Shown here: in pieces, positions 9,073 to 19,662 of the stretch
Position numbering within the stretch: position 1 is the stretch's first letter
Layout: each line of letters opens with the position of its first letter
Source of the DNA: Methylibium sp.
GTDB taxonomy: Bacteria > Pseudomonadota > Gammaproteobacteria > Burkholderiales > Burkholderiaceae_C
Direction: 5' to 3'
Length of the DNA stretch: 64,000 nucleotides
Assembly (NCBI GenBank): GCA_013824165.1
Contig: PNNH01000048.1
Span: 52,732 to 116,731 of the forward strand
The notes under the pieces: model-generated
Database searches by the model: none
What the model was told of the DNA's origin: nothing
The model's input: only the letters and a program-made list of their open reading frames with translations
Position numbers and translations under genes: made by a program

Positions 9073-11985
9073 ATGTCCCGACAGCCCCCTCCGAACAGCC
9101 CCGACGCACCGATGATCCGCGTGCGCGGCGCGCGCACCCACAATCTGAAGAACATCGATGTGGACCTGCCGCGCAACCAGCTGGTGGTGATCACCGGCCT
9201 TTCGGGCTCGGGCAAGTCCAGCCTGGCCTTCGACACGCTCTATGCCGAGGGCCAGCGCCGCTACGTGGAAAGCCTGTCGGCCTACGCGCGCCAGTTCCTG
9301 CAGCTGATGGACAAGCCGGACGTCGACGTGATCGAGGGCCTGTCGCCAGCGATCTCGATCGAGCAGAAGGCCACCAGCCACAACCCGCGCTCCACCGTCG
9401 GCACGGTGACCGAGATCCACGACTACCTGCGCCTGCTCTACGCGCGCGCCGGCACGCCCTTCTGCCCGGACCACCACCTGCCGCTGGAGGCGCAGAGCGT
9501 CAGCCAGATGGTCGATGCTGTGCTGGCCATGCCCGACGAATCGAAGCTGATGCTGCTGGCGCCGGTGGCTCGCGACCGCAAGGGCGAGTTCGTCGAGCTG
9601 TTCGAGGACATGCAGGCCCAGGGCTATGTGCGCTTTCGTGTCGACGGACAGACCGTCGAGGCACCGGACGTGCCAGCCCTGAAGAAGGCCGAGAAGCACG
9701 ATATCGACGTGGTCGTGGACCGGGTCAAGGTGCGTGCCGATTCCGCCGACCAGCTGCGCCAGCGCCTGGCCGAAAGCTTCGAAGCCGCGCTGCGCCTGGC
9801 CGAGGGCCGTGCGCTGGTGTTGAACATGGACACCGGCACCGAAACCCTGTTCTCCAGCAAGTTCGCCTGCCCGATCTGCAGCTACTCGCTGCCGGAATTG
9901 GAGCCGCGCCTGTTCTCCTTCAACTCGCCAGTGGGTGCCTGCCCGAGCTGCGAGGGCCTGGGCCAACTGACGGTGTTCGACCCGGACCGCGTGGTGGCCT
10001 TCCCGACGCTGAGCCTGGCCAGCGGTGCCGTCAAGGGCTGGGACCGCCGCAATGCCTACACCTTCTCGATGCTGGAGAGCGTGGCCAAGCACTACGGCTT
10101 CGACATCGAGCTGCCCTTCGAGGAGCTCCCCGAGCAGGCGCGCAGCGTGCTGCTGCAAGGCTCCGGCGAAGAAGAGATCAGCTTCACCTACGAAGCCGAG
10201 GGCGCCAATGGCAAGAAGCGTTCGGTCAAGCGCTCGCATCCCTTTGAAGGCATCCTGCCCAACCTGACCCGGCGCTTCAAGGAAACCGATTCCAGCGCGG
10301 TGCGCGAGGATCTGGCGCGCTATATGGCCGCCAAGCCCTGCCCGCACTGCGAGGGCTCGCGCCTGCGCCGGGAAGCACGCCATGTCGTGCTGCAGCCGGC
10401 CGACGCCGCGCCCGGCTTCAAGGGCCGGCCCATCTATGAGGTGGAGCATTCGACGCTGGCCGACTGCCTGCACTATTTCGAAGGCCTCAAGCTCAAGGGC
10501 GCCAAGGCCGAGATCGGCGACAAGGTGGTGCGCGAGATCGCCTCGCGCCTGCGCTTCCTCAACGACGTGGGACTGAACTACCTGAGCCTGGACCGCAGCG
10601 CCGACACGCTGTCAGGCGGCGAGGCGCAGCGCATCCGCCTGGCCTCGCAGATCGGCTCGGGCCTGACTGGCGTGATGTATGTGCTGGATGAGCCCAGCAT
10701 CGGCCTGCACCAGCGCGACAACGACCGCCTGATCGCCACTCTGCGCCATCTGCGCGATCTGGGCAACTCGGTGCTGGTGGTCGAACACGACGAGGACGCG
10801 ATCCGCGCCGCCGACTATGTGCTGGACCTGGGTCCCGGCGCCGGCGTGCATGGCGGCCGCATCATGGCTCAGGGCACACCGGCCGAGGTGGCGGCCAACC
10901 CGGCCTCGCTGACCGGCCGCTATCTGTCCGGCAGCGCCAAGATCGAGGTGCCAACCAAGCGCCACAGCCTGGCGGACATGAAGGAGCCGCGCACGCTGAA
11001 GATCGTCAACGCGCGCGGCAACAACCTCAAGGGCGTGAGCGTCGAAATCCCGGTGGGATTGCTGACCTGCGTCACCGGCGTGTCGGGCTCGGGCAAGAGT
11101 ACGCTGGTCAACGACACACTCTATGCGGCCGTGGCCAAGAAGCTCTACCAGAGCCACCAGGACCCGGCGCCGCATGACGAGATCGAGGGGCTGGACGCCT
11201 TCGACAAGGTGATCAACGTCGACCAGTCGCCGATCGGCCGCACGCCGCGCTCCAATCCGGCCACGTACACCGGCCTGTTCACGCCGATCCGCGAGTTGTT
11301 CGCCGAGATGCCCACCGCGCGCGAGCGCGGCTACGGCCCCGGCCGCTTCAGCTTCAACGTGGCCGGCGGCCGCTGCGAGGCCTGCCAGGGCGACGGCGTC
11401 ATCAAAGTGGAGATGCACTTCCTGCCCGATGTCTACGTGCCCTGCGATGTCTGCCATGGCAAGCGCTACAACCGCGAGACGCTGGAGGTGCTCTACAAGG
11501 GCAAGAACATCACCCAGGTGCTGGAGATGACGATCGAAGACGCGGCCGAATTCTTCAGCGCCGTGCCCAGCATTTCGCGCAAGCTGCAGACCCTGCTGGA
11601 TGTGGGCCTGGGCTATGTGAAGCTGGGCCAGAGCGCCACCACGCTCTCAGGCGGCGAGGCGCAGCGCGTCAAGCTGGCGCTGGAACTGTCCAAGCGCGAC
11701 ACCGGCCGCACGCTCTACATCCTGGACGAACCAACCACCGGCCTGCACTTCGCCGACATCGCGCTGCTGCTCAAGGTGCTGCACCAGCTGCGTGACGCGG
11801 GCAACACCATCGTCGTGATCGAGCACAACCTGGACGTCATCAAGACCGCCGACTGGCTGGTGGACATGGGTCCGGAAGGGGGCTCTGGCGGCGGGCAGCT
11901 GCTGCTGGCCGGCACACCGGAACAGCTGGCTGACTGCGCGAGCAGCCACACGGGCCGCTATCTGAAACCCTTGCTGGTCAGGTAG
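9073..11985 (+). CDS. uvrA: Excinuclease ABC subunit UvrA
   Basis: UvrA is the damage-recognition ATPase of nucleotide excision repair. The 970-residue protein has both ABC ATPase halves: Walker [10 protein letters not shown] and later GVSGSGKST, with signature LSGGEAQR twice. It also has zinc-binding CxxC pairs in the insertion (CPIC and CPSC) and in the second half (CEAC and CDVC). The UvrB/insertion region contains [19 protein letters not shown]. The ATG at 9073 gives a slightly extended N-terminus; the ATG at 9112 ([12 protein letters not shown]) is also plausible and closer to the usual UvrA start. It lies 50 bp after the kinase gene but is functionally unrelated. Its stop overlaps the convergent PEP-CTERM gene by 8 bp. 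Confidence 0.98.
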   Translation: MSRQPPPNSPDAPMIRVRGARTHNLKNIDVDLPRNQLVVITGLSGSGKSSLAFDTLYAEGQRRYVESLSAYARQFLQLMDKPDVDVIEGLSPAISIEQKATSHNPRSTVGTVTEIHDYLRLLYARAGTPFCPDHHLPLEAQSVSQMVDAVLAMPDESKLMLLAPVARDRKGEFVELFEDMQAQGYVRFRVDGQTVEAPDVPALKKAEKHDIDVVVDRVKVRADSADQLRQRLAESFEAALRLAEGRALVLNMDTGTETLFSSKFACPICSYSLPELEPRLFSFNSPVGACPSCEGLGQLTVFDPDRVVAFPTLSLASGAVKGWDRRNAYTFSMLESVAKHYGFDIELPFEELPEQARSVLLQGSGEEEISFTYEAEGANGKKRSVKRSHPFEGILPNLTRRFKETDSSAVREDLARYMAAKPCPHCEGSRLRREARHVVLQPADAAPGFKGRPIYEVEHSTLADCLHYFEGLKLKGAKAEIGDKVVREIASRLRFLNDVGLNYLSLDRSADTLSGGEAQRIRLASQIGSGLTGVMYVLDEPSIGLHQRDNDRLIATLRHLRDLGNSVLVVEHDEDAIRAADYVLDLGPGAGVHGGRIMAQGTPAEVAANPASLTGRYLSGSAKIEVPTKRHSLADMKEPRTLKIVNARGNNLKGVSVEIPVGLLTCVTGVSGSGKSTLVNDTLYAAVAKKLYQSHQDPAPHDEIEGLDAFDKVINVDQSPIGRTPRSNPATYTGLFTPIRELFAEMPTARERGYGPGRFSFNVAGGRCEACQGDGVIKVEMHFLPDVYVPCDVCHGKRYNRETLEVLYKGKNITQVLEMTIEDAAEFFSAVPSISRKLQTLLDVGLGYVKLGQSATTLSGGEAQRVKLALELSKRDTGRTLYILDEPTTGLHFADIALLLKVLHQLRDAGNTIVVIEHNLDVIKTADWLVDMGPEGGSGGGQLLLAGTPEQLADCASSHTGRYLKPLLVR

Positions 11986-12718
11986 GGCGACGGCGCTTGG
12001 CGACCCAGGCCACCACAGCCAAGCCGGACAGCAGTAGCGCCCAAGTCTCGGGCTCAGGCACGGCGGGCGTCACGGTGGGAATACCGGGCGGCAGGGTGGG
12101 CACCAGCGGCACCGCGCCCGGAATCAGTCCAGGGCCCGGCGGCGCCGCCGCCACCGTTGTTGTCGGCAGCGGGCTGGCCAGCTGCGCGAAGCTCGGGCCG
12201 GCCGGCGAAGGCGTGCTGCCTCCCGGCACACCGGCGCCCGGTGGCTCCATTTCAAGTTCGGTCTGCGGATCGACAACAGCGGGCTGAGCGGCCGCCACAG
12301 TGGCCACGGGCTTGGCGGCGATCCGCTGGATGCGGCTGACATTGCGGCAGACGGTCGGCACCAGGATGCAATGGCCGTCTTCGCAATAGACCAGACCGCG
12401 CTCCTGCATCTTGGCGGTCCACTTGGCGCGGGTCACGGTGCGGCAAACGCTGCCGGCACCGAAATGCATGTCGCGGATCTCCGCACCGTACTGCGCCTTG
12501 CCTTCGATGCCATCGCGCGTGATCAACGCGATCTCGTCGTACTGGCGCGCCTGCATGCGGGCCTTCAACTTGGCCCGGACCGGCGCCGGAATGTCCTGAT
12601 AGCGGTCCACCGCGGCCACCACGTCACCCATGAAGGGGTTGACCCCCGGCCTGTCCCAACTGCATTGGGGCAGGGTCGCGGTCGAGGCGGCCAGTGCGAT
12701 GGAAGCGAGGATGGACAT
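11978..12718 (-). CDS. MHFG-family PEP-CTERM sorting-domain protein
   Basis: This is an exported protein of 246 residues with a short hydrophobic N-terminal signal and a conserved block containing [16 protein letters not shown], then the MHFGAG motif followed by a Cys (residues about 85-95). Three further cysteines follow ([13 protein letters not shown]). A long Pro/Ala/Thr-rich linker leads to the C-terminal sorting signal [17 protein letters not shown], then basic [16 protein letters not shown] proteins are cleaved by an exosortase and are associated with extracellular polysaccharide; no exosortase gene is in the window. ATG 12718 matches the family N-terminus better than the upstream TTG at 12751. 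The function of the MHFG domain is not known to me. The gene ends inside the last codons of convergent uvrA. Confidence 0.88.
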   Translation of the reverse strand: MSILASIALAASTATLPQCSWDRPGVNPFMGDVVAAVDRYQDIPAPVRAKLKARMQARQYDEIALITRDGIEGKAQYGAEIRDMHFGAGSVCRTVTRAKWTAKMQERGLVYCEDGHCILVPTVCRNVSRIQRIAAKPVATVAAAQPAVVDPQTELEMEPPGAGVPGGSTPSPAGPSFAQLASPLPTTTVAAAPPGPGLIPGAVPLVPTLPPGIPTVTPAVPEPETWALLLSGLAVVAWVAKRRRPT

Positions 12719-13001
12719 ATTGTTGGTGTCGGTATCGCAGCAGGCCCGCAAGCCCGCTGCATGTCTGCAGTTTAAGGAGTCCTCGGGCCAACCCTAGGCC
12801 TCAGCCCCCTTGATGAGGGGATCGTGAAAGCTTGCATATGTCACGCTTTTCGCGGCTTTGCAGCATCTCTGGCGGCGCGCAGCGGAAATCAGGCTCTTGC
12901 GCTGCCAGATCCGATCCGCGACTGCGATTCACTGCTATCGTGCGCGGCGCGGCGCGGCACAGCCGAGTCGCTGTGCTCCCGTCGCCCGCCAGTCCTCAGC
13001 C

Positions 13002-13394
13002 ATGCCAGATTCCGCTCACGCACGCCTTGTGCTTTACGTTGAAGACGATCGCATCAACATCGTGTTGATGGAGGAAGTGTTCCGCCGCCTGCCCGGCTGG
13101 CAGCTTGAATGCGCCGAGGACGGCCGCCAGGCACTGCAGATGCTGCGCGAGATCCAGCCCGAACTGCTGCTGGTTGACATGAACCTGCCCGACATGAGCG
13201 GCCTTGATTTGCTGGGGCAGCTGCGAAGCGAGCCTCGCCTGAGCGGCCTGCCCTGCGTGGCGCTTTCGGCCGATGCGCTGCCCGAGCAGGTGCATGCCGC
13301 GCTGCAGGCCGGCTTCAAAGACTATTGGCTCAAACCCATCGACGTGCCGCAACTGGTTCAGGCGCTGCAGTCGCTGCAGACCTTGACGAGCTGA
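13002..13394 (+). CDS. Single-domain CheY-like response regulator
   Basis: A stand-alone receiver of 130 residues. It has the acidic pair in LYVEDDRINIV (note the NIV sequence often seen in receivers served by hybrid kinases), the phospho-acceptor Asp in LLLVDMNLPDMSG, a conserved Ser/Thr position in VALSADALP and the Lys-Pro in YWLKPID. There is no output domain, so it probably acts through protein partners or a phosphorelay. The ATG at 13002 starts the domain directly; the upstream in-frame extension has no domain. It has no kinase beside it: uvrA and the PEP-CTERM gene are upstream and the SWIB gene is convergent, so its partner lies elsewhere. Confidence 0.9.
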   Translation: MPDSAHARLVLYVEDDRINIVLMEEVFRRLPGWQLECAEDGRQALQMLREIQPELLLVDMNLPDMSGLDLLGQLRSEPRLSGLPCVALSADALPEQVHAALQAGFKDYWLKPIDVPQLVQALQSLQTLTS

Positions 13395-13468
13395 CGCTGC
13401 AGCAGCAAGCCACTCGGGGCGGTCGGCATTGCCGCGCAGCTGGCGAGCCGTAGCGCAACTGCACAAAC

Positions 13469-13495
13469 AAAAAAGGCCCGGAAGTTCCGGGCCTT
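13469..13495 (-). terminator. Rho-independent terminator of the SWIB/H1-like gene
   Basis: A perfect stem AAGGCCCGG / CCGGGCCTT with a five-base loop is followed, on the minus strand, by a run of T (the A-run at 13469-13474). It lies 45 bp past the stop of the gene at 13540-13962 and may also serve the convergent receiver gene. Confidence 0.9.
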
Positions 13496-13539
13496 ATCGT
13501 CATGACGGGCTGCGGCGCCAAGGCGCCGCAGCGCGAACA

Positions 13540-13962
13540 TCACTTCAGGTGGCTGTTGATCAGCTTGGTCATCTCGAACATATCGGCCTTGGCCTTGCCG
13601 AAGATTTCCTTCAGCTTGGCATCGGCAACGATGATGCGCTTCTGCACTTCGTCCTGCAGCTTGTGCTTCTTGATGTACTCCCACACCTTCTTGGTCACAT
13701 CGGTGCGCGGCAGCGGTGCCGAGCCGACGATGGCGGCCAGTGCGGCACTGGGGGTCAGCGCCTTCATGAAGGCCGCGTTGGGAGTGCGCTTCTTTGCAGG
13801 AGCCGCAGCCTTCTTGGCGGGGGCAGCCTTCTTGGCCGGTGCAGCGGCCTTCTTTGCCGGAGCTGCCTTCTTGGCCGCAGGAGCTGCCGCCTTCTTGGCC
13901 GGAGCGGCCTTCTTGGCCGGAGCCGCCTTCTTGGCGGGTGCAGCCTTCTTCGCAGTTGCCAT
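13540..13962 (-). CDS. SWIB/MDM2-domain protein with lysine/alanine-rich histone H1-like tail
   Basis: The 140-residue protein has two parts. Residues 1-62 are a low-complexity basic tail built from KKAAPA/KKAAAPA units, as in H1-like DNA-binding proteins. Residues about 65-140 form a SWIB (BAF60b) domain: MKALTPSAALAAIVGSAPLPRTDVT and then VWEYIKKHKLQD. SWIB domains are chiefly eukaryotic chromatin-remodelling modules but are known in Chlamydia and several proteobacteria. The likely role is nucleoid binding or condensation (inference). ATG 13962 is supported by a GGAGA ribosome site eight bases upstream. The gene stands alone with its own terminator. The repeat tail may vary in copy number between strains. 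Confidence 0.92.
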   Translation of the reverse strand: MATAKKAAPAKKAAPAKKAAPAKKAAAPAAKKAAPAKKAAAPAKKAAPAKKAAAPAKKRTPNAAFMKALTPSAALAAIVGSAPLPRTDVTKKVWEYIKKHKLQDEVQKRIIVADAKLKEIFGKAKADMFEMTKLINSHLK

Positions 13963-14156
13963 TTCGATTCTCTCCATCAAAGGTTGTGTTGATGTGCCGG
14001 GGTCCGGGTGAAGGTCTGAGCCTTCGATACTCTCTGGCGCCCTGCGCGAGCAATGGTACTGCGCGCCTCTCTCATTGAGAAGGCTCTCATAGAGGAGATT
14101 TGCGTCAGGACCGCGAGATTTGCCCGATCAACACCCCTGAATGTCGCGGCTGTGCA

Positions 14157-15272
14157 TCACTCCTGCGATCGCCACAGCAGATGCGGCCCAATCTCGTCGC
14201 AACTGCGGCAGCCACTGAGCGCCATCGCGATCTCGAATTCATCGCGCAGCAAGCGCAGGGCATGGGCCACGCCATGCGCGCCCGCGGTCGCCAGCGCATG
14301 CACATAAGGCCGTCCGAGAAGCACCGCATCGGCACCCAAGGCCAGCGCCTTGAGCACGTCGGTGCCGCGCCGGATGCCGCCATCGACCAGCAGCGGCAGC
14401 TCAGGTCCCACCGCTTCGCGCAGCCGCGGCAGCAGCGCTGCCGTTGGCGGCAGCGTGTCCAGCGTGCGGCCGCCGTGGTTGGAGACCACGAGCCCAGCCA
14501 CATCGCGGCGCTGCGCTTCGCGCGCATCGTCCGGGTGCACAACGCCCTTCAGCAGCAGCGGCAGGCGGCTGTGCTCACGCAGCCAGTCGATCTGCGTCCA
14601 GGTTGCCGAGCGCGGCATCAGGCCATCGAACAGCAGGCTCTGGCCGGGCTGAAGCTCGACCGGTCGCTTGAGGCCGCCAAGGTTGACCGCACGGATCTGT
14701 GGCGGCAGCTTGAAGCCGGCGCGGCGCTCGCGATCGCGCGCGCCGTGCACAGGGGCATCGACAGTCAGCACGAGCGCCTCGTAGCCTGCCGCCTCTACGC
14801 GGCCCAGCAGCTCGCGCATGAAGCCCGGATCGTCGCGCCAGTAGAGCTGGAACCACAGCGGCCCGCGCTCCGTCTCGCTCGCCATGGCCCGGGCTACGAC
14901 GTCCATCGCAACGCTGGACTGCGCGCTCAGGACCAGACCCACACCCTGCGCCGCAGCGGCCAGCGCGCTGGCCAGCTCACCCTCCGGATGGGCAAGCTGC
15001 TGGTAGGCGATCGGCGCCAGCGCCACCGGCACCGGCCAGCGTCGCCCGAGCAAGTCGATGCGGGTGTGACCGCCGGACAGATCGCGCAGCACGCGCGGCC
15101 AAAGCTGGATCGCGTCCCATGCCGCACGGTTGGCGCGCAGCGTCAGCTCGTCAGCCGCGCCACCATTGAGGTAGGCGAAAGCCTCGGGGCTCATGCGCTC
15201 GCGCGCATGCGGCTCGAAGTCGGCCAGGTTCGCCACATCGGGCGGAATTTGCTGCAAGGCGCCGCCACTCAT
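14157..15272 (-). CDS. FMN-dependent alpha-hydroxy-acid oxidizing protein (lactate/glycolate oxidase family)
   Basis: A 371-residue TIM-barrel flavoenzyme that oxidises an L-2-hydroxy acid to the 2-keto acid. Family residues are visible: YLNGGAADE (Y34), QLYW (Y144), K242 (LLLKGVV), catalytic H266 with R269 in SNHGGRTLD, and the FMN-phosphate loops [27 protein letters not shown]. Its ATG overlaps the stop of piuC (ATGA), so it is translationally coupled to an iron-uptake gene. It is too divergent from LldD by eye to assign a substrate; lactate, glycolate or mandelate-type acids are possible. It is the last gene of the minus-strand iron run. Confidence 0.92.
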   Translation of the reverse strand: MSGGALQQIPPDVANLADFEPHARERMSPEAFAYLNGGAADELTLRANRAAWDAIQLWPRVLRDLSGGHTRIDLLGRRWPVPVALAPIAYQQLAHPEGELASALAAAAQGVGLVLSAQSSVAMDVVARAMASETERGPLWFQLYWRDDPGFMRELLGRVEAAGYEALVLTVDAPVHGARDRERRAGFKLPPQIRAVNLGGLKRPVELQPGQSLLFDGLMPRSATWTQIDWLREHSRLPLLLKGVVHPDDAREAQRRDVAGLVVSNHGGRTLDTLPPTAALLPRLREAVGPELPLLVDGGIRRGTDVLKALALGADAVLLGRPYVHALATAGAHGVAHALRLLRDEFEIAMALSGCRSCDEIGPHLLWRSQE

Positions 15273-15952
15273 GTGTCGGCCCACATGCGCAGCAGGTTGT
15301 GATACGTGCCCGTCAGCTGCACGGTGGCGGCCGACTCGCCATGCTCGGCGCGCAGGCGCAGCAGGCTCATGTCCAGCTCGTACAGCAGGCGGCGCTGCTC
15401 GTCGCTGCGCACCATGCTCTCGACCCAGAAAAAGCTGGCCAGGCGCTGGCCGCGCGTCACCGGCGTCACGGCATGCACGCTGGTACCGGGATAGAGCACC
15501 ATATCGCCAGCTGCCAGCTTGATGCGTTGCTCGCCGAAGGTGTCGTGGATCAGCAGCTCGCCGCCTTCGTATTCATGCGGCTCGGCCAGGAACAGGGTGC
15601 AGGAGATGTCGGTGCGCACGCGCTGCGTGCCGCCGGGCAGGTAGCGCACGGCCTGGTCGACATGCGCGCCGTAGGTGTTGGCCGCATCGCCATAGCGGTT
15701 GAACATCGGCGGCAGCACGCGCTTGGGCAGTGCAGCCGAGAAGAACAGCGGATGCTGCTCCAGGGCCTGCAGCACCAGGGCCTGCAGCGCCTGAGCCTCG
15801 CGGCTGTCTCGCGGCAGCTGCTCGTTGTTCTTGACTTCAGCGGCCTGCGCGCCGGCCGTCTTGCGCCCGTCTTCCCAAGACGCCTGCGCCAGCAGGGCCC
15901 GCGCCCGCGCCAGCGCTTCGGCACTCAGCACTTTGGCGATCTTCAGCAACAT
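15269..15952 (-). CDS. piuC: PKHD-type Fe(II)/2-oxoglutarate hydroxylase, PiuC/YbiX family
   Basis: A cytoplasmic dioxygenase of 227 residues, the usual PiuC/YbiX length. The iron ligands H97, D99 and H160 and the 2-oxoglutarate arginine R170 are all present ([20 protein letters not shown]). PiuC genes typically follow catecholate siderophore receptor genes, as here (receptor stop at 16062). The substrate is not established. Two adjacent ATG codons occur (15955 and 15952); the second has AAGGAG at the better distance. An intrinsic terminator lies just upstream of the gene, so expression may depend on readthrough or a local promoter. It overlaps the following oxidase gene by four bases. Confidence 0.95.
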   Translation of the reverse strand: MLLKIAKVLSAEALARARALLAQASWEDGRKTAGAQAAEVKNNEQLPRDSREAQALQALVLQALEQHPLFFSAALPKRVLPPMFNRYGDAANTYGAHVDQAVRYLPGGTQRVRTDISCTLFLAEPHEYEGGELLIHDTFGEQRIKLAAGDMVLYPGTSVHAVTPVTRGQRLASFFWVESMVRSDEQRRLLYELDMSLLRLRAEHGESAATVQLTGTYHNLLRMWADT

Positions 15953-15982
15953 CATGGACTCCTTGGCGAGCAGCACTCGAAA

Positions 15983-16013
15983 TGAAAAATGGCCCGGGGA
16001 CGAGCCCCGGGCC
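15983..16013 (-). terminator. Intrinsic terminator between siderophore receptor and piuC
   Basis: A stem GGCCCGGGG / CCCCGGGCC with a five-base loop (15991-16013) is followed on the minus strand by ATTTTTCATTT. It sits 48 bp past the receptor stop and 31 bp before piuC. A second weaker hairpin (CCTTCT / AGAAGG, 16020-16036) lies just upstream in the transcript. Confidence 0.85.
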
Positions 16014-16061
16014 GTAGAGGCCTTCTTTAGAGAAGGTAGCAGATCAACTCGTTGCTGGGCC

Positions 16062-18344
16062 TTAGAACTTGTAGCTGCCCGTCAGCGCGACGATGCGGCC
16101 GGTGCCAGGGATGTAGTGGCCGCCGGCATACAGCGACTCGGCATACAGCTTGTTGCTCACATTGCTGACGTTGAGCTTGAAGGTCAGCTTGTCCTGGATG
16201 GCCGCATATTCCGCCATCAGGTCCGCCGTGACGAACTTGGGCGCATAGAAGCCGGGGTTGCGGTTGGGCTGCTGGCCGCTGCGGCCGTTCAGGCCCGCAC
16301 CCAGGCGCCATTGCGGCGTCAGCTGATAGGTGCTCCACAAAGTGCCGGAGTAGCGCGGCGTCAGCGAGGGCCGCGTGCCCTGGCCTTCTGAGCCGGCCAC
16401 GCCAACGTCGATCTTGGCCACCGGCATCCACATGAAGGAGGCAAAGACTTCCCAGCCCTCGGCCAGGCGGCCGGTGAAGTCGGCTTCAAAGCCGGCGGCA
16501 TGGCGCTTGCCCGACAGCGTCACCAGGTTGACCAGCGGATCGGTGTTGCGCTCGTGCAGCTTGGTGCTGCGGAAGACCGCAAAACGGCTGGTCATCTTGC
16601 CGTCAGCCGAATCAAGCTTGGCGCCCAGTTCCACATTGATGGACTTCTCCGGCGGCGTGCTGGCATTGTCGGCACCCAGCGAGTAGGCGTCGCCAGAGGT
16701 GTTAAACGACGTCGCTGCGCCCAGATGGAAGGACATCAGAGCATTGGGCTGGAACAGTACCGCCGCGCGTTGGCTCCACTCCGAGATCTTCATGCGGTAG
16801 CTGGTGGTCGTCACCGGTGTCGCGGCGGCGTTGGGAATCGCGTACGTGCTGTAGTCGCCGTCCAGGCTGTCGTAGCGCAGACCGGCCAGCAGCTTCCATT
16901 GCGGCGCGATCGTCACCAGATCCTGCGCATAGGCACCCCAGCCCTTGGAGCGGTATTCGTTGGCCAGGCGCAGTCGGCGCAGGCTCTCATCGACGGACGC
17001 GCCATCGTTGGGCGTGCCAACCGTGGTGGTCGGCTTGGCCGGCACGACGCCGCCCTGCGCGGCGCTGAGCGCACCATAGACCTGCTTCTTCTCGTCGGCA
17101 AAGTCGATACCGGCCTGCAGGCTGTGCTCAAGGCCGATGGCCTTGAACTTAGAGGCGAAATCGCTCTGCGCGGTCAGCGTCTGCATGTCCTGGATCTTCA
17201 GATGCGTGCCCCGGTTGATCACGGTCTTCGGGCCGAAGGTGGCAAGCGAAACGGCTGTCCGGTCGGGCTGCGCGGCGGCTCCCGCGAAGCGCACCGTGCC
17301 GGAACGCTGGTCACGCGTGTAGTCGGCCTTGCGCACCTTGGTGATCAGCTCGGAGTTCTGTCCAAAGCGGTGCGTGTGGGTCAGCATGCCGTAGGTCGCC
17401 GAGCCCTTGTTGTAGTCGCTGGCCAAGCCGTAGTAGGCCGTCGGGTCCAGCGGCAGCAGCGTTGTTTCGCTGACGGCAGAGGTGGTCGTCGGGCGGATCC
17501 ACGGCATGCCGTAGTTCATGCCGTTGTTGTTCTCCAGCGCATAGATCGTGGCGCTGAATTCGTCGCGCTCACCGATGCCCCAGCGGTAGCTGCCAGCCAA
17601 GCCGGCTTTGTCGATCTTGCTGCCGGCGCCGTTGTTGTCGGCGTAGCTGTACATCGTGCCGACGCGCAGCGCCGAGGACTCACCGGTCTTGGCATTGAAG
17701 TCGCCTACTGCGCGCACGCCGCCGTGGCTAGACAGCGTCACGTCGACCTGGTTTTCGTTCAGCAAACGCGGGGCCTTCATGACTTGGTTCACCGCGCCGC
17801 CGGTGGAGCCGCGGCCGAACAGCATCGAGGCCGAGCCGCGCAGCAGCTCCAGACGGTCGTAGAAAAAGGTGTCGCGCTCGTAGAAGGCCGGATCACGCAT
17901 GCCGTCGACGAAGATGTCGCCGGTGGCTTGCAGCGGGAAGCCGCGCAGACGGATGTCTTCCTCGCCGCCTTCGGCCGCCATGAAGGTGATGCCGGCGGTG
18001 TTCTTCAGCAGCTCCTTCATGGTGTCGAGGTTGCGATCGTCGATCAGCTTCTCGGTGACGACGGTGATGGACTGCGGGATGTCACGCAGCTCCTGCCGGC
18101 CCTTGCCGATGCGGGTCTCGGTGGCCTGATAGTCCTGCTTGCCGGGCTTTTCGGCACTGGCCTTGCCGCGCACCACCGGCAGCGTGGCCTCGGCCTTGGC
18201 CGGCTCGGCCGGCTGTTCTGGCACGCCCTGGGCCAGCGCGGCGGATGCCAGGCCAAAGCCAGCAGCCAATGCGCCCAGCGGCAGCAGGGCCGTGTTGCGC
18301 TTGCCCGGTGTCGGGCTCTTCTTTTGGGTTTTGCGTGCAGACAT
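16062..18344 (-). CDS. TonB-dependent siderophore receptor, catecholate (Fiu-like) type
   Basis: A 760-residue outer-membrane receptor for ferric siderophores or catechol breakdown products. It has a signal peptide (1-38, ending ASAALAQ), a TonB-box/linker region, a plug domain (about 70-190, with [40 protein letters not shown] and VEV-like [22 protein letters not shown]), and a 22-strand barrel ending in Phe (GSYKF). The combination with downstream piuC and upstream tonB-exbBD points to iron uptake. Its ribosome site is strong (AGGAG, six to seven bases before ATG 18344). The 114-bp gap to exbD shows no Fur-box match that I can see, so it is probably read from the tonB promoter. The exact ligand cannot be told from sequence alone. 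Confidence 0.95.
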   Translation of the reverse strand: MSARKTQKKSPTPGKRNTALLPLGALAAGFGLASAALAQGVPEQPAEPAKAEATLPVVRGKASAEKPGKQDYQATETRIGKGRQELRDIPQSITVVTEKLIDDRNLDTMKELLKNTAGITFMAAEGGEEDIRLRGFPLQATGDIFVDGMRDPAFYERDTFFYDRLELLRGSASMLFGRGSTGGAVNQVMKAPRLLNENQVDVTLSSHGGVRAVGDFNAKTGESSALRVGTMYSYADNNGAGSKIDKAGLAGSYRWGIGERDEFSATIYALENNNGMNYGMPWIRPTTTSAVSETTLLPLDPTAYYGLASDYNKGSATYGMLTHTHRFGQNSELITKVRKADYTRDQRSGTVRFAGAAAQPDRTAVSLATFGPKTVINRGTHLKIQDMQTLTAQSDFASKFKAIGLEHSLQAGIDFADEKKQVYGALSAAQGGVVPAKPTTTVGTPNDGASVDESLRRLRLANEYRSKGWGAYAQDLVTIAPQWKLLAGLRYDSLDGDYSTYAIPNAAATPVTTTSYRMKISEWSQRAAVLFQPNALMSFHLGAATSFNTSGDAYSLGADNASTPPEKSINVELGAKLDSADGKMTSRFAVFRSTKLHERNTDPLVNLVTLSGKRHAAGFEADFTGRLAEGWEVFASFMWMPVAKIDVGVAGSEGQGTRPSLTPRYSGTLWSTYQLTPQWRLGAGLNGRSGQQPNRNPGFYAPKFVTADLMAEYAAIQDKLTFKLNVSNVSNKLYAESLYAGGHYIPGTGRIVALTGSYKF

Positions 18345-18458
18345 TTCTTCTCCTCGTTAGCTGTTTGTGGGCATGGCTCTGCCCGGTACGTCGCCGTTTC
18401 TCGTCGGGCGGCGCGTGTGGTGTGCTTGTGGCGGGACTGGCTTCGGGCGCCTGAGGCC

Positions 18459-18878
<420 letters not shown>

Positions 18879-18889
18879 GGCTGTCGTCC

Positions 18890-19636
18890 TCAGGCCGCTG
18901 CGGGCTTGAGCGGTCGCACATTGCCAGCCTGCTGACCGGCAGCACCCGGCGCTTCGCCCAGGGTCAGGAAGCTGTGCAGCTCATAGGCAAAGGCGTCGAG
19001 CTGCGCGCTCAGCACACGGTTGCTGCGGGTGAAGGCGTTGTAGGCGATCACCGCCGGGATGGCCACAGCCAGCCCGATGCCGGTCATGATCAGCGCCTCG
19101 CCGACCGGGCCCGCCACCTTGTCCAGCGTGCCGGCGCCGCTGACGCCAATCGCCAGCAGTGCGTGATAGACGCCCCAGACCGTGCCGAACAGGCCGACGA
19201 AGGGCGCAGTGGCGCCAACCGTGGCCAGCGTGGTCAGGCCGGATTCAAGTCGTGTGGTCTCCTCATCCAGCACCTTCTTGATCGTGCGGGTGATGAAGTC
19301 ATTGGCCGAGCCGGCTTCGGCCAGGCGCGAGGCGCCATGGCGGGCGTGATGAGCCTGGGCATGCAGGGCGTGGGCGCTGAGGTGCGAGAAGGGATCGCGT
19401 GCGCCGTGCGTGTTCAGCTCGGCCGTCACTGCATCCAGCGAGCGGGCGTTCCAGAAGAACTCAAGGAAGCTGGCGCTGCGCTTGGACCGCAGCCACTGGC
19501 TCAGGCCCTTGGCCGCGATCAGCGCCCAGGAGGCCACCGACATCAGCACCAGGGTGGCAAACAGGAACTTGCCGACCGCGTCGGTCTGCATGATGAAGTG
19601 GCTGAATCCCAGGGTGGGAGTGGCAGTGACGTCCAT
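18890..19636 (-). CDS. exbB: ExbB/TolQ/MotA family proton channel protein
   Basis: The 248-residue protein has three membrane segments: one N-terminal (FLFATLVLMSVASWALIAA) and two after a long cytoplasmic loop (TTLATVGATAPFVGLFGTVWGVYHAL and MTGIGLAVAIPAVIAYNAF). These are the typical ExbB signatures. It is the stator partner of ExbD in the TonB energising complex. ATG 19636 (MDVTATPT) is preceded by a GAG-containing ribosome site; the frame stays open further upstream but overlaps tonB. It lies between tonB (26-bp gap) and exbD (11-bp gap), which marks an operon. The C-terminal Ala/Pro tail after residue 230 is not conserved. Confidence 0.95.
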   Translation of the reverse strand: MDVTATPTLGFSHFIMQTDAVGKFLFATLVLMSVASWALIAAKGLSQWLRSKRSASFLEFFWNARSLDAVTAELNTHGARDPFSHLSAHALHAQAHHARHGASRLAEAGSANDFITRTIKKVLDEETTRLESGLTTLATVGATAPFVGLFGTVWGVYHALLAIGVSGAGTLDKVAGPVGEALIMTGIGLAVAIPAVIAYNAFTRSNRVLSAQLDAFAYELHSFLTLGEAPGAAGQQAGNVRPLKPAAA

Positions 19637-19662
19637 GTTCTCGCTCGGTAATGACAAAGGGT

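Noticed and set aside
12806..12820. Hairpin CCCCT-TGATG-AGGGG between the PEP-CTERM and receiver genes
   Set aside because: Short stem, no T-run, and both neighbouring genes start here, so a terminator makes no sense.
14066..14095. Fur-like or other operator (TGAGA-AGGC-TCTCA) upstream of the SWIB gene
   Set aside because: The arms are only five bases and the spacing does not fit Fur; it may be chance.
18345..18458. A Fur box directly in front of the siderophore receptor
   Set aside because: I looked for an AATGAGAAT-type inverted repeat on both strands and saw none; the DNA here is GC-rich.
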